From positions 62,001 to 126,000 of the forward strand of contig CAWKLQ010000001.1 in NCBI GenBank assembly GCA_963850525.1: DNA of 64,000 nt, in the 5' to 3' direction. The stretch's first letter is position 1. The number at the start of each line of letters is the position of its first letter. This document shows, piece after piece, positions 46,048 to 55,857 of this stretch. Source of the DNA: JAEMQF01 sp963850525 (GTDB lineage Bacteria > Pseudomonadota > Gammaproteobacteria > Burkholderiales > Burkholderiaceae_C). The notes under the pieces were generated by a model that saw only the letters and a program-made list of their open reading frames with translations, did not search any database and was not told the origin of the DNA. Position numbers and translations under genes: made by a program.

Positions 46048-48087
46048 ATGAAATTGCCGCGCCGGCTTGGACTTGGCTTCTTGAGCGCGCACCTGCGCCT
46101 CGCGCTCGCGCTCGCGGCGCTGTTGTGCCTCGTGGGCACGCTGGCGCGTGCTGCGTTTGCACTCGGGTTTGCTCCTGCCGGCGTCGACGGGCACGGCTGG
46201 GGCAGCGCTTTTCTGCTCGGGCTGCGGTTCGACGCGCGCGCCGCCTTGGTCAGCGTCGCGCTGGCGTGGTTCTTGAGTGCATTGCCGTGGCTCGGGCCGC
46301 GCCTGCGGCCTCCCGCGCGCGCGCCGTTCTGGCGTGCCTACTGGATGCTTGCGGGGCTGGTCTGGGCACTCGGGCTGATCGTCGACGCGGGCCACTACGC
46401 CTATCTGACGCAACGCCTTTCGTCGGTGCTGTTCTCCTTGGCGCGCGATGCGGGTGAGGCGACGGGCATGGTCTGGCAGAGTTATCCGGTGCTGTGGATC
46501 GCGCTCGGCCTCGGCTTGGCGTTGCTGCTGTGGTACTGGGCGTTTGGCCACGCATGGCGTTGGGCGGTGCGCCACGGCGCACCGCCAGCGACGCTGCAAA
46601 CGCGTTTCGGCGAGATCGTGGTCTGGCTGCTTGCTGCGGGGCTGGTGCACGGCAAGCTCTCGCAGTACCCGCTGCGCTGGAGCGATGCTGCCGAGTTGCC
46701 GTCCGCGTTTGCCCAGGCGCTCGCGCTGAACCCGCTGCATAACCTGCTCGACACCTGGTCGTTTCGCGACGCAGGGATCGACGAACTGCGCGTGCGCCCC
46801 GCGGCGAACCGGGTGCGCGCCTTCGTCGGCCTGCCGCGGCTGCAAGACGGCGCACCGGTCTCGCTGCTGCGCAGCGTCGCGCGCACAGCTGCCGCGGCTG
46901 CGCCCCCCAACGTCGTGCTCGTTTTGCTCGAATCGTTCGCCGGCCACAAGGTCGGTGCGCTCGGCAGCCCGCTGCAGGCCACGCCGAACTTCGACGCGCT
47001 CGCGCAAGACGGCTTGCTCTTCACGCGCATGATGAGCGCGCACGGCCACACCGCGCGCGGCGTGTTTGCGACGATCACGGCCCTGCCCGACGTCTCGCGC
47101 CAGTCCACCGCGTCGCGCAACCCGGCAGCGGCAGACCAGTTCAGCATCGTCAGCGAATTCACGGCGCACAAGAAGTTCTATTTCATCGGCGGCAGCACGT
47201 CGTGGGCGAACGTGCGCGGCCTGCTCGCGGCGAACGTTCCCGGGATCGAGATCGTCGAGCAGAACCGCTTGAAGGCTCCCGTCGTCGACGTGTGGGGCGT
47301 GTCGGACAAGAATTTGTTGTTGGAGGCCAGCGACTGGTTCGCGGCGCAGCCGCAACCTTTCATCGCCGTGATCCAGACCAGCGGCAACCACCGGCCTTAC
47401 ACGATTCCGGACGAGGACAAGACGGCATTCAATCCCGCGATTCCTTCGCCAAAATTGCTCGAGCAGAACGGCTTCATTTCGGCCGATGAGTACCGGGCCT
47501 TCGCGTACCTGGACTGGTGCATCGGCGAGTTCATGCAACGCGCGCGGCGCGAGGCGTATTTCGCGAACACGATATTCGCGTTCATCGGCGACCACGGCAT
47601 CAGCGGCGTGACGGGCCCGCACTATCCGCCGGCGTGGCGCGAACTCGCGATCACGCAAGGCCACACGCCGCTGCTGATTTACGCGCCGGGGCGAGTCGCG
47701 CCGCGGCGCGTCGAGAGTTGGGCGCAGCAAGTCGATGTGCTGCCCACGCTGGCGGCGCTCGCCGGGATCGCGCACCGCAATACGACGCTGGGGCGTGACT
47801 TGCTGGATCCGCGTTTCGATGCGAGCCGCATCGCCTTCACCTTCCAGTTCACCGGGCCCGGCGAGTTGGGCCTGCTGGTGGGCAACCGCATGCTCGTCGA
47901 CAACCAGCCGGCGACGCTGCACGACATCCTCGGCACGCAACCGCGCCGCAACCTGCTCGATGCAGCGACTCCTGTCGACCCGGCCGATGCGCGCATTGCG
48001 CAGGAGTGGGCGGGTTTCGCGCGCGACTACGACTTGATCGCCCGCTACCTGCAGACGCACAACAAGCGGCGCGACGCCGCGCCCTGA
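46048..48087 (+). CDS. LTA-synthase-like membrane enzyme (second homologue)
   Basis: 679 residues. Five membrane helices to about residue 210, then a sulfatase-like periplasmic domain with NVVLVLLESFAGHKVG, nucleophile Thr in GHTARGVF and metal site IGDHGISG. It probably transfers a phospho-alcohol from a lipid to an envelope glycan. It follows the sialidase-like and membrane genes by about ten bases. An ATG at 46048 is preferred to the GTG at 46045. Confidence 0.87.
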   Translation: MKLPRRLGLGFLSAHLRLALALAALLCLVGTLARAAFALGFAPAGVDGHGWGSAFLLGLRFDARAALVSVALAWFLSALPWLGPRLRPPARAPFWRAYWMLAGLVWALGLIVDAGHYAYLTQRLSSVLFSLARDAGEATGMVWQSYPVLWIALGLGLALLLWYWAFGHAWRWAVRHGAPPATLQTRFGEIVVWLLAAGLVHGKLSQYPLRWSDAAELPSAFAQALALNPLHNLLDTWSFRDAGIDELRVRPAANRVRAFVGLPRLQDGAPVSLLRSVARTAAAAAPPNVVLVLLESFAGHKVGALGSPLQATPNFDALAQDGLLFTRMMSAHGHTARGVFATITALPDVSRQSTASRNPAAADQFSIVSEFTAHKKFYFIGGSTSWANVRGLLAANVPGIEIVEQNRLKAPVVDVWGVSDKNLLLEASDWFAAQPQPFIAVIQTSGNHRPYTIPDEDKTAFNPAIPSPKLLEQNGFISADEYRAFAYLDWCIGEFMQRARREAYFANTIFAFIGDHGISGVTGPHYPPAWRELAITQGHTPLLIYAPGRVAPRRVESWAQQVDVLPTLAALAGIAHRNTTLGRDLLDPRFDASRIAFTFQFTGPGELGLLVGNRMLVDNQPATLHDILGTQPRRNLLDAATPVDPADARIAQEWAGFARDYDLIARYLQTHNKRRDAAP

Positions 48088-48100
48088 CAGATCCTTCGAA

Positions 48101-50638
48101 TCAGCTGTTGCTGGTGGCGCGCACTTCGTCGATCGTCGTCACGCCGGCCAGGACTTTTTCGATGCCGTCCTGGCGCAGCGTGCGCATGCCGTCCAGCATG
48201 GCGCGTTGCTGCATCGCTTCGGCGCGCGCGCCGGTCTGGATGAGGTGGCGAATCTCGCCGGACACGACCAGCAGTTCCTGCAAGCCCAGTCGCCCTTTGA
48301 AGCCGCTTTGGTCGCACGCCAGACAGCCCGGGCAACGGTGCGCGAGCAGCCGCCCGCCTTTGCCGTGGCGCTGCACCCAACCGGCCAGCACCGCCTCTTG
48401 TTTGACAGGGGCGTCGCCACGGCCGAACGAGTGCATGTAGTCGCCCAGCAATTCGTCGACCTGCTGCGGGCTCGCGGGTTCGCTCACCCGGCACTTGCTG
48501 CAATGGCGTCGCACCAGGCGCTGCGCGAGCACGGCGAGCAGCGAGTCGGCAAAGTTGAACGGGTCCATGCCCATGTCGAGCAGTCGCGTCACGGTCTCGG
48601 CGGCGCTGTTCGTGTGCAGCGTGCTCAGCACCAGGTGGCCGGTGAGGGAAGCCTCGACCGCGACTTGCGCGGTTTCCTGATCGCGAATTTCGCCCACCAT
48701 GATGACGTCCGGATCGGCGCGCAGGAAGGCGCGCAGCGCCTTGGCAAAAGTCCACTCGATCTTCGGGTTCATCTGCACCTGGCGCAGCCCCGGCTGGGTG
48801 ATTTCGATCGGGTCTTCGGCGGTCCAGATCTTGCGCTCCGGAACGTTCAAGTGCGACAAAGCCGAGTGCAGCGTCGTCGTCTTGCCCGAGCCGGTGGGGC
48901 CCACGCACAGCACCAGGCCGTACGGGCGCTCGACAGCGCGCCGGAATTCGTCGAGGTTGTAGGGCGTGAGACCCAGATCGTTGAGCGGGATCGGGCGTGC
49001 CGAGGCGAGCACGCGCAGCACCACGTCTTCCAGGCCGTTGTTCGTGGGGATCGTCGCGACGCGCAACTCCAGGCGGTGGTGCGCCGAGAACTTGGAGAAG
49101 TTGATCTTGCCGTCTTGCGGTTTGCGGCGCTCGCTGATGTCCAGGTCGCACATGATCTTGATGCGCGCGACCAGGGCACTTCGGTAACTCGACGGCAGTT
49201 CGAGGTAGGTGCGCAGCAGGCCGTCGCGGCGAAAGCGGATGCGGATTTTTTCGCGCCCGGGGTAACTCTCGATGTGGATGTCGGACGCGCCTTCCTTGTG
49301 CGCTTCGATGATCATGTTGTTGATCAGGCGCACCAGCGAGCTGTCGGACTGCTCGATGGGCGAGTCCGCTTCGGCGGCGCTTCGGTCCAGGCCCTCGAGT
49401 TCGAGCGACTCGACGAGTTTGCCGGTGTCGTCGATCTGCAACTCGATCGAACCGTCGGATTGGTCCCACTTGAAGGCGCCGCCGGTATCGGCGCCGAGCT
49501 TCTCGTACGAACTGACCAGCACTTCGCGCAGCGTTTCGCCTTTGGCGAGCACTGGAATCACTTTCATCTGCGTGATGAACTCGACCTCTTCGAGCGCCTC
49601 GCGGCGCCGCGTCGGGTCGTCCACGGCGACGATCAGGCGGGCGTTGCGGATCAGCAAGGGCAGCACGCTTTGGCGCGCAGCGACCGCGTACGCCAGGGCG
49701 CGCAGCGCCACCGCCTCGATCGGGAACAGGGCGACGTTGACGAGCGGGTAACCCATCTTGCGCGCCAGCGCGATTTGCAGGTCTTCGCTTGACACGGCGC
49801 CCATGCGCACGAGCAACTCGCCCAAGGGCACGGTGCGGTCGTCGCGTTGCTGCTCGAGCGCGACGGCCAACTGCGACTCCTTGACCATGCCCAGCGACAG
49901 CAGCGCCTCGCCGATGCGAATCATCGGCATGCGTTCCTGCTGGGCAATCGCCTCGAGCAACTGTTCGGGCGTGACGACCTGGCGCAGCACCAGCAGCTCG
50001 CCCAGCTTTTGCGCGCGCAGGCCTTGCTGAACGCTCAAACCCGCGTCGATTTGCGATACGGTCGCGGACTCCTGCTGGACCAGCACCTCGCCGATGCGTG
50101 GCCCGGTCGTGAAGTGGCTGTAGGCGTTGCGCGGGATGAACAGGCACTGCACGGCGCCGGTGTCGTCCAGCGGCGGGAACAGGAACAATCCAAAGTTGCG
50201 CTCGAGGCTGCCCACGCTGGTGCCGGTGAGCTCGCCGCCCACGCTCAGCGCGACGCGGTACGACACGGCGCTGTGTTCGCCCAGGATGTCTGCGTGCGGA
50301 TCTGTGCTTGGCAGCAGCGTCGGCCGGATCGGCGTGGTCAGCGTGAGCGAGCGAAAGTGCTCGAAGCGCAAGGGAAAGGTGGTGCGCGCCGGCGGCATCT
50401 GCAGGTACGCGAGCTGCTGGTCCGGCACGAAGAACGTCAGGCGCCCGGTGCTGCACATTCCGTTCACCCCGACCACTTCGCAAGGCAGCGGGTCGGTTTG
50501 TTCGTGCGGTTCGGGGTAGGCGGCAAAGGGCGGCGTCGGCCAGCGAAACGACGCTGGACTGGCGCGTTCGATGAGCGGCTCCAGAGGCGCCGCAATCGTC
50601 GACAACTCCCACTCCGGTACGGTCGACTGATCAGCCAT
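48101..50638 (-). CDS. GspE/PilB-type secretion or pilus ATPase with unusual N-terminus
   Basis: About 845 residues. The C-terminal ATPase core has GPTGSGKTTTLHSALSHL (Walker A), AEDPIEI, VGEIRDQETAQVAVEASLTGH (Walker B/Asp box region), the His box STLHTNSAAETVTRLLDMG and the CSKC..CPGC zinc module. N1/N2-like domains occur twice: GELLVLRQVVTPEQLLEAIAQQE and GELLVRMGAVSSEDLQIALARKMG. The first 160 residues are a novel-looking, PilZ-like or unrelated domain. No pilus or secretion partners are in the window. It could power a distant type II or IV pilus system. Confidence 0.87.
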   Translation of the reverse strand: MADQSTVPEWELSTIAAPLEPLIERASPASFRWPTPPFAAYPEPHEQTDPLPCEVVGVNGMCSTGRLTFFVPDQQLAYLQMPPARTTFPLRFEHFRSLTLTTPIRPTLLPSTDPHADILGEHSAVSYRVALSVGGELTGTSVGSLERNFGLFLFPPLDDTGAVQCLFIPRNAYSHFTTGPRIGEVLVQQESATVSQIDAGLSVQQGLRAQKLGELLVLRQVVTPEQLLEAIAQQERMPMIRIGEALLSLGMVKESQLAVALEQQRDDRTVPLGELLVRMGAVSSEDLQIALARKMGYPLVNVALFPIEAVALRALAYAVAARQSVLPLLIRNARLIVAVDDPTRRREALEEVEFITQMKVIPVLAKGETLREVLVSSYEKLGADTGGAFKWDQSDGSIELQIDDTGKLVESLELEGLDRSAAEADSPIEQSDSSLVRLINNMIIEAHKEGASDIHIESYPGREKIRIRFRRDGLLRTYLELPSSYRSALVARIKIMCDLDISERRKPQDGKINFSKFSAHHRLELRVATIPTNNGLEDVVLRVLASARPIPLNDLGLTPYNLDEFRRAVERPYGLVLCVGPTGSGKTTTLHSALSHLNVPERKIWTAEDPIEITQPGLRQVQMNPKIEWTFAKALRAFLRADPDVIMVGEIRDQETAQVAVEASLTGHLVLSTLHTNSAAETVTRLLDMGMDPFNFADSLLAVLAQRLVRRHCSKCRVSEPASPQQVDELLGDYMHSFGRGDAPVKQEAVLAGWVQRHGKGGRLLAHRCPGCLACDQSGFKGRLGLQELLVVSGEIRHLIQTGARAEAMQQRAMLDGMRTLRQDGIEKVLAGVTTIDEVRATSNS

Positions 50639-50806
50639 CCCGATTCCCATCCCATTGATTGCGCAATGACACTTGCGCTGTGACCGTGACTGCGCCCGCG
50701 AACAATCGTCGCCGGCGGGCTATGGTATCGCCGCGCTGTTCGGCCTGGGCGCTCGAATTGGCGGGTCAGGCGCTGCCAATTCACCCCCATGACGCGCCCC
50801 GGCTCC

Positions 50807-52108
50807 CTAGCCGCGCATCTGCTGGGGCAAAAATGTGACGATCTGGGGAAACATGTAGAGCAAGGCGACCATCAGCACCATCAGCAGGAAGAATGGAAAA
50901 GCGGCGCGTGCGATCGTACCGATGTCGCGCCGCGTCATGCCTTGCAGGACGAACAGGTTGAAACCCACTGGCGGCGTGACCTGGGCCATCTCGACGACGA
51001 CGACGATGAAGATGCCGAACCACAGCGGGTCGATCCCGGCCTTCTGGATCGTCGGTTGAATCACCCCCATCGTCAGCACGACCATCGAAATGCCGTCGAG
51101 AAAACACCCCAGCAGCACGTAGAACAGCGTCAGCGCGGCGATCAGCTGCCACGCGCTTAAGGCCAGCGACCCGATCCACTCCGCCAGATGCCGGGGCAGA
51201 CCGATGTAGCCCATGCTCAGCGTGAGGAACGCCGCGCCGGCGAGGATCAGCGCGATCATGCAATACAGGCGCGTGCCGCCCATCAACGACTGCGTGAACG
51301 TGCTGCGCGTGAGCGACCCCTGCAGCGCGGAGATGAGCAAGGAGCCGACAACGCCCAGCGCGGCGGCCTCGGTGGCGGTGGCGATCCCGGCGTAAATCGA
51401 GCCGAGCACGGCGCCGATGAGCAGCACGACGGGAATCAAGGAGCGCGACTCGCGCAGTTTGGCGGTAAAACTCATCGGCGGGTCGGGCGGCGGAATCAGC
51501 TGCGGGTAACGCAGCGACCAGCCCACGATGTACAGCGAAAAAATCAGCGCGAGCAGCAGACCCGGCAGCACGCCGGCGATGAACAGCTCGGAGATCGACA
51601 CGTCGGCGGTGACGCCGTAGACGATCATGATGATCGACGGCGGAATCAACAGGCCCAGGGTGCCGGCGCCGGCGAGCGAACCGAGCGACACGTCCTTGGG
51701 GTAGCCGCGCCGGTCGAGCTCGGGCAGGCTCATCTTGCCGATCGTCGCGCAAGTCGCCGCGCTCGACCCCGATACGGCGGCGAAGATCGCACAGCCCACC
51801 ACGTTGACGTGCAGCAAGCGCCCCGGCAGGCGCTGCATCCACGGCGCCAGGCCGCGGAACATGTCTTCGCTCAGGCGCGTGCGAAACAGAATTTCGCCCA
51901 TCCAGATGAACAAGGGCAGGGCGGTCAGCGTCCAGCTCGACGCCGAGCCCCAGATCGTCACTGCCATCGCGTCGCCCGCCGGGCGCGAGCTGAACAGCTG
52001 CATGCCGATCCAGGCCACGCCCGACAGCGTGAGGCCGATCCACACGCCGCTGGCCAGGATCAGGAACAGCGCGGCGATGAGCAGCGCCGTGATCGCGAAA
52101 TCATTCAT
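50807..52108 (-). CDS. dctM: TRAP transporter large permease (DctM)
   Basis: 433 residues from MNDFAITALLIAALFLILASG, with about 12 membrane helices and the DctM blocks LTALPLFIWMGEILFRTRLSEDMFRGL and LLIPPSIIMIVYGVTADVSISELFIAGVLPGLLLAL. It transports a carboxylate by sodium symport with DctQ and DctP. Its start overlaps the dctQ stop by 8 bases, so the pair is cotranslated. Confidence 0.92.
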   Translation of the reverse strand: MNDFAITALLIAALFLILASGVWIGLTLSGVAWIGMQLFSSRPAGDAMAVTIWGSASSWTLTALPLFIWMGEILFRTRLSEDMFRGLAPWMQRLPGRLLHVNVVGCAIFAAVSGSSAATCATIGKMSLPELDRRGYPKDVSLGSLAGAGTLGLLIPPSIIMIVYGVTADVSISELFIAGVLPGLLLALIFSLYIVGWSLRYPQLIPPPDPPMSFTAKLRESRSLIPVVLLIGAVLGSIYAGIATATEAAALGVVGSLLISALQGSLTRSTFTQSLMGGTRLYCMIALILAGAAFLTLSMGYIGLPRHLAEWIGSLALSAWQLIAALTLFYVLLGCFLDGISMVVLTMGVIQPTIQKAGIDPLWFGIFIVVVVEMAQVTPPVGFNLFVLQGMTRRDIGTIARAAFPFFLLMVLMVALLYMFPQIVTFLPQQMRG

Positions 52109-52640
52109 GGTGCTGCGCCTGCGCTTCGCCGCCATCATTGCGCACGCCGCGCGCTTCGCCCACCAACTCGTCGATCAAGGCGATTGCGAAGACGACGCTG
52201 CCCAGCGCCATGCTGAGCTGCGGCAGCCACAGCGGCGTCGCGTCGTTGGCGGTGGAGATGTCGTGGTAGACGTGCGACTGCCACGCGAGCTTGCAGCTGT
52301 AGATCGCCAGCAACACGCCCAGGCTGGAGGCTGCGGCGAGCGCCCAGAGTTCGATGCGGCGCCGCGCCTTGCCGGTGAAACGCGTCACGAGCAGGGTAAC
52401 GCGGATGTGCTCGCCTTGCTTCAAGGTGTGCGCCAGCGCCAGGAAACCTGCACCGGCCATCATGTAGCCGGCGTAAGCGTCGACGCCTGGAACGTTGAAG
52501 TGCAGTTGCCTGCCGACGATGGACAGCAACACCATCACCAGCAACGCCACCATGAACAACGCCGCGAGCGCTGCCGTGGCGGCATACAGGGAATCGAGCG
52601 CGCGGCGCAAGCCACCCGCCGCAGCCGCGCTGCTTGGCAT
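52101..52640 (-). CDS. dctQ: TRAP transporter small permease (DctQ)
   Basis: 179 residues with four membrane helices (ALAALFMVALLVMVLLSIVGRQ, YMMAGAGFLALAHTLKQGEHI, LAAASSLGVLLAIYSCKLAW, LSMALGSVVFAIALIDELVG). The GEHIRVTLLVTRF block is typical of DctQ. It lies directly after dctP. Confidence 0.9.
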   Translation of the reverse strand: MPSSAAAAGGLRRALDSLYAATAALAALFMVALLVMVLLSIVGRQLHFNVPGVDAYAGYMMAGAGFLALAHTLKQGEHIRVTLLVTRFTGKARRRIELWALAAASSLGVLLAIYSCKLAWQSHVYHDISTANDATPLWLPQLSMALGSVVFAIALIDELVGEARGVRNDGGEAQAQHHE

Positions 52641-53624
52641 CTACATCTTCTTGAATGCGTCGACGATGGCCTGGCCTTCGGGGCCGGCCTTGTCGAGCCA
52701 TTCCTTGAGCATGGTGTCGCCGACTTTTTTCATGTCGCTCTTCAGTGCGTCGCTCGGTGCGACGATGTTCATGCCGTTTTTCTTCAGCAAGTCGAGGTAT
52801 TCGCCGTTCTTCGACTTGGACAGCGCCCAGCCGCGCGCCTCGGCGTCGGCGCCGGCTTTTTGCAGCGCCGCCTTGCTCGGCGCGTCGAGCGCGTCGAAGG
52901 CGGCCTTGTTGACGATCACGGCGTTCTTCGGCAACCAGGCCTGGGTGTCGTAAAAGTACTTGATGTGCTCGAAGGTCTTGGTGTCATAGCCGGTTGCGCC
53001 CGACGACATGTAGCTCTCGACGACGCCGGTGGCCATCGCCTGCGAGAGCTCTGCCGCCTGCACCGTCACTGCCTGTGCGCCCACGAGCTCGGCGATGCGT
53101 GCCGTGGCCGGGCTGTAGGCGCGCCACTTCACGCCTTTCAGGTCGGCCGCCGAGTTGATCGGCTTCTTCACGTAAATGCCTTGCGGTGGCCACGCCACGG
53201 CGTAAAGCAGCAGCATGCCCTGCTCGGCGAGCTTTTTCTCGAGCGCGGGTTTTTGCGCCTTGTAGAGCTTGGCCGACGCGTCGTAACTGTCGGCCAGAAA
53301 GGGCAGGCCGTCGGTGCCGTAAATTTGCCACTCGTTCTGGAAGTTGGCGAGCAGAATCTCGCCGATCTGCGCCTGGCCGCCCTGCACGGCACGCTTGATT
53401 TCCGGTGCCTTGAAAAGCGACGCGTTGGCGTGCACGGTGATTTTCAGCTTGCCCGCGGTCGCCTTGTCGACGTCTGCAGCAAACTGGGTGAGGTTCTCGG
53501 TGTGGAAGTTGCTCGCGGCGTAGCCGGCCGGCAAATCCCATTTGGTTTGCGCCTGGGCACCCAGCGTCGCTGCGGCGAGCGCGAGCGCGGCGGTGTGGGT
53601 CAATAAGTAGCGGGGGTTGAGCAT
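52641..53624 (-). CDS. dctP: TRAP transporter periplasmic binding protein (DctP)
   Basis: 327 residues from MLNPRYLLTHTAALA, with GGAGTC-like ribosome site and a Sec signal. The TRAP-receptor pattern is visible, including KGVKWRAYSPATARIAELVGAQAVTV, where the Arg is the usual carboxylate-binding residue. The ligand is an unknown organic acid. The earlier in-frame region is not protein-like. It is divergent from the bufferin cluster with 195 bases between. Confidence 0.88.
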   Translation of the reverse strand: MLNPRYLLTHTAALALAAATLGAQAQTKWDLPAGYAASNFHTENLTQFAADVDKATAGKLKITVHANASLFKAPEIKRAVQGGQAQIGEILLANFQNEWQIYGTDGLPFLADSYDASAKLYKAQKPALEKKLAEQGMLLLYAVAWPPQGIYVKKPINSAADLKGVKWRAYSPATARIAELVGAQAVTVQAAELSQAMATGVVESYMSSGATGYDTKTFEHIKYFYDTQAWLPKNAVIVNKAAFDALDAPSKAALQKAGADAEARGWALSKSKNGEYLDLLKKNGMNIVAPSDALKSDMKKVGDTMLKEWLDKAGPEGQAIVDAFKKM

Positions 53625-53819
53625 GCAGACTCCTGAAGTCGGGGACAAGGTGGGGCGCAGCATAGACGCTGCTCGCACCGCAGCGAATCGGTTCTTGCCC
53701 GGGTGCGCCGCGATCGGGCTGTAAGACCGGGCGATTGCAAGACGACACAGATGGTGAACAATAGGGTTTGCCACAGGGTCTCGTCGCCCGGTGCGTGCTT
53801 ATCCATGCGGAGAAACTTC

Positions 53820-54098
53820 ATGAATCAACGACTTGTCATTTCCTCAGCCCTCGCCTCGGTCCTGGCGCTGGGCCTGGTTTCGCAGGCTGCGGCGCAGCCC
53901 AAGCCCAAGGAGAAGTGTTACGGCATCGCCAAGGCCGGGCAAAACGATTGCGCCAACCTGGCAGGCACACACACCTGCGCCGGGCAGGCCAAGGTCGACA
54001 AGGACACGGGCGAGTGGAAGTACGTCGCCGCGGGCACGTGCAAGCAGCTCGGCGGATTGAGCGCAGAGGAAGCCAAGGCGGCGCCAAAGAAGCAGTAG
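53820..54098 (+). CDS. bufA: Bufferin-type precursor (DUF2282)
   Basis: 92 residues. A Sec signal ends QAAA; the mature part has Cys33, 44, 53 and 74 in KEKCYGIAKAGQNDCANLAGTHTCAGQ and GTCKQLGG, the conserved four-Cys bufferin core. Known bufferins are ribosomal peptides whose central cysteines are changed to oxazolone-thioamide groups by a DUF692 enzyme, giving a periplasmic copper-buffering product. The DUF692 and DUF2063 genes follow directly. ATG has GGAG nine bases upstream. Copper is the expected metal by analogy. Confidence 0.88.
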   Translation: MNQRLVISSALASVLALGLVSQAAAQPKPKEKCYGIAKAGQNDCANLAGTHTCAGQAKVDKDTGEWKYVAAGTCKQLGGLSAEEAKAAPKKQ

Positions 54099-54113
54099 CG
54101 CACGGCTCACCCC

Positions 54114-54992
54114 ATGGGCCCGGTGGCCGCGGCGTCGCCCACGCGAGTTGACGCCGGTGTGGGCATCGGCCTGCGCCAGGCGCACTACGAGCCGGTGCTC
54201 GAAGCGCGCCTGGACTTGGCGTTCGTCGAGGTCCACTCGGAAAATTTCTTTGCCGCGGGCGGCGCAACCCGCGCCGTGCTGCGGCGCGCGCGCGAGCTCT
54301 ATGCGCTGAGTCTGCACGGCGTCGGCCTCGCGCTCGGCTCGGCGGCGGGAGTCGACACTTGGCATCTGGACCGCCTCGAACACCTCGTGCGCGAGGTCGA
54401 GCCGGTGCGCGTCTCCGACCACGCGTCATTTGCGCGCGTCGCACGCCCGGGCGACGCCGCCGTGCTGCACGCCAACGATTTGCTGCCGGTGGCGTTCACG
54501 CCGGCGGCGCTGGGCATCATGGTGCAAAACGTCGGCGTCGTTCAGGAGCGCCTGCGCCGCACGATTCTGGTGGAGAACCTCTCGGCCTATGTGGCTTTTG
54601 ACGATGACGCGATGAGCGAGGCCGAGTTTTTGCTCGCGCTGTGCCGGCGCAGCGGTTGCGGCCTGCTGCTTGACCTGAACAACCTGATGGTGAACGCGCT
54701 CAACGTCGCAGCACCGGACCCTGTCGCGGCGTGTTGCAGCGTCGTCGATTCGCTGCCGCCGCAGGCCGTCGGCGAGATCCACCTGGCCGGTTATGCCGAC
54801 GCCGAAGGCTGGGCCGTCGACGATCACGGCAGCCCCGTGCGCGCAAGCGTCTGGCAGGTCTATCGGCACGCGCTGCGGCGCTTTGGCGCGGTGCCGACGC
54901 TGATCGAGTGGGACACCGGGATTCCGTCGTTCGACGTTTTGCTCGGGGAGGCCGATCGTGCAGTCGCCTGCCGAAGTGAGGCTGTGGCGTGA
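54114..54992 (+). CDS. bufB: DUF692 multinuclear iron oxidative enzyme (MNIO), bufferin maturase
   Basis: 292 residues. TIM-barrel with metal-ligand motifs: FVEVHSENFF, LSLHGVGLALGS, VRVSDHASF, ILVENLSAY, LLLDLNNLMVNA, GEIHLAGY, VDDHGSP and LIEWDTGIPS. These His/Asp/Glu/Asn residues bind a cluster of two or three iron ions that oxidise precursor cysteines. It starts 15 bases after bufA and overlaps bufC (GTGA). Confidence 0.9.
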   Translation: MGPVAAASPTRVDAGVGIGLRQAHYEPVLEARLDLAFVEVHSENFFAAGGATRAVLRRARELYALSLHGVGLALGSAAGVDTWHLDRLEHLVREVEPVRVSDHASFARVARPGDAAVLHANDLLPVAFTPAALGIMVQNVGVVQERLRRTILVENLSAYVAFDDDAMSEAEFLLALCRRSGCGLLLDLNNLMVNALNVAAPDPVAACCSVVDSLPPQAVGEIHLAGYADAEGWAVDDHGSPVRASVWQVYRHALRRFGAVPTLIEWDTGIPSFDVLLGEADRAVACRSEAVA

Positions 54993-55777
54993 GCGACGTC
55001 GGCGTGGAAGCGGCGCGCCAGCAGGCCTTGCTCGGGGCCATCGCGCAGGTTGGCGCAGCGCATGATGCGGCTGCGCCCCTTGCGCCTGGTCGCAAGGGCG
55101 CATTGGCCGGCTTGTGGATTTACCGCGCGAACGCCCACGCGCTGGCCGAGCGCGCCCTCGCCAGCGCCTTCCCCACGTTGAGCGCGTTGCTCGGGGCGGA
55201 CGATTTCCGACACATGGCGCGCGAGTTCTGGCACGCCGTTCCGCCGCAGCGCGGCGACATCGCCGAGTGGGGCGGCGGTTTGCCCGATTGGCTGCGCGCT
55301 CACCCGGGCTTTGCAGCGTGGCCTTATCTGGGCGACTGCGCCGAGCTCGACTGGTTGCGCCACGGCTGCGAACGCGCCGCCGATCCGAGCATCGATGCCA
55401 CTTCGCTGGCGCTGCTCGAATTGCACGATCCTGGCCGGCTCAGGCTGGTGCTGTGCCCCGGCCTGGCGCTGCTCGACTCGCGCTGGCCGGTGGCCACCCT
55501 GTACGCGGCGCACCATGCGGATGGCCCGGGTTTCGACGCGGCGCGCGACGCCATCGCCGCGGCGCGCGGCGAAATCGTCCTCGTCGCACGCCGCGGCTGG
55601 CGCGCCGAAGTGCAAGTTATCGACGCACCGACCTGCGCCTGGACGCGCGACCTGCTCGCTGGAGCGTCGCTGGGTGATGCGCTGGCGCGTGCCGCGAGCG
55701 AGTTCGACTTCACGGCGTGGTTGACCCGCGCACTCGCGCAAGAATGGTTGGAGCGCGTGGTGCCGGTTCCCGATTGA
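54989..55777 (+). CDS. bufC: DUF2063 partner protein of bufferin maturation
   Basis: 262 residues. The N-terminal HvfC/BufC domain (QQALLGAI..KGALAGLWIYRANAHALAERALASAFPTLSALLGADDFRHMAREFW) recruits the precursor to the MNIO. The rest is a DUF2063 C-terminal domain. GTG start overlaps the bufB stop (GTGA). It closes the bufABC unit. Confidence 0.9.
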   Translation: MSDVGVEAARQQALLGAIAQVGAAHDAAAPLAPGRKGALAGLWIYRANAHALAERALASAFPTLSALLGADDFRHMAREFWHAVPPQRGDIAEWGGGLPDWLRAHPGFAAWPYLGDCAELDWLRHGCERAADPSIDATSLALLELHDPGRLRLVLCPGLALLDSRWPVATLYAAHHADGPGFDAARDAIAAARGEIVLVARRGWRAEVQVIDAPTCAWTRDLLAGASLGDALARAASEFDFTAWLTRALAQEWLERVVPVPD

Positions 55778-55857
55778 CCGGGGCGAAACGCGGTGCGCAC
55801 GCGCCCGGCGAACGTTGCACCCTACACTGCCGGCCCGATGGTGAACAGGTGAAAACG

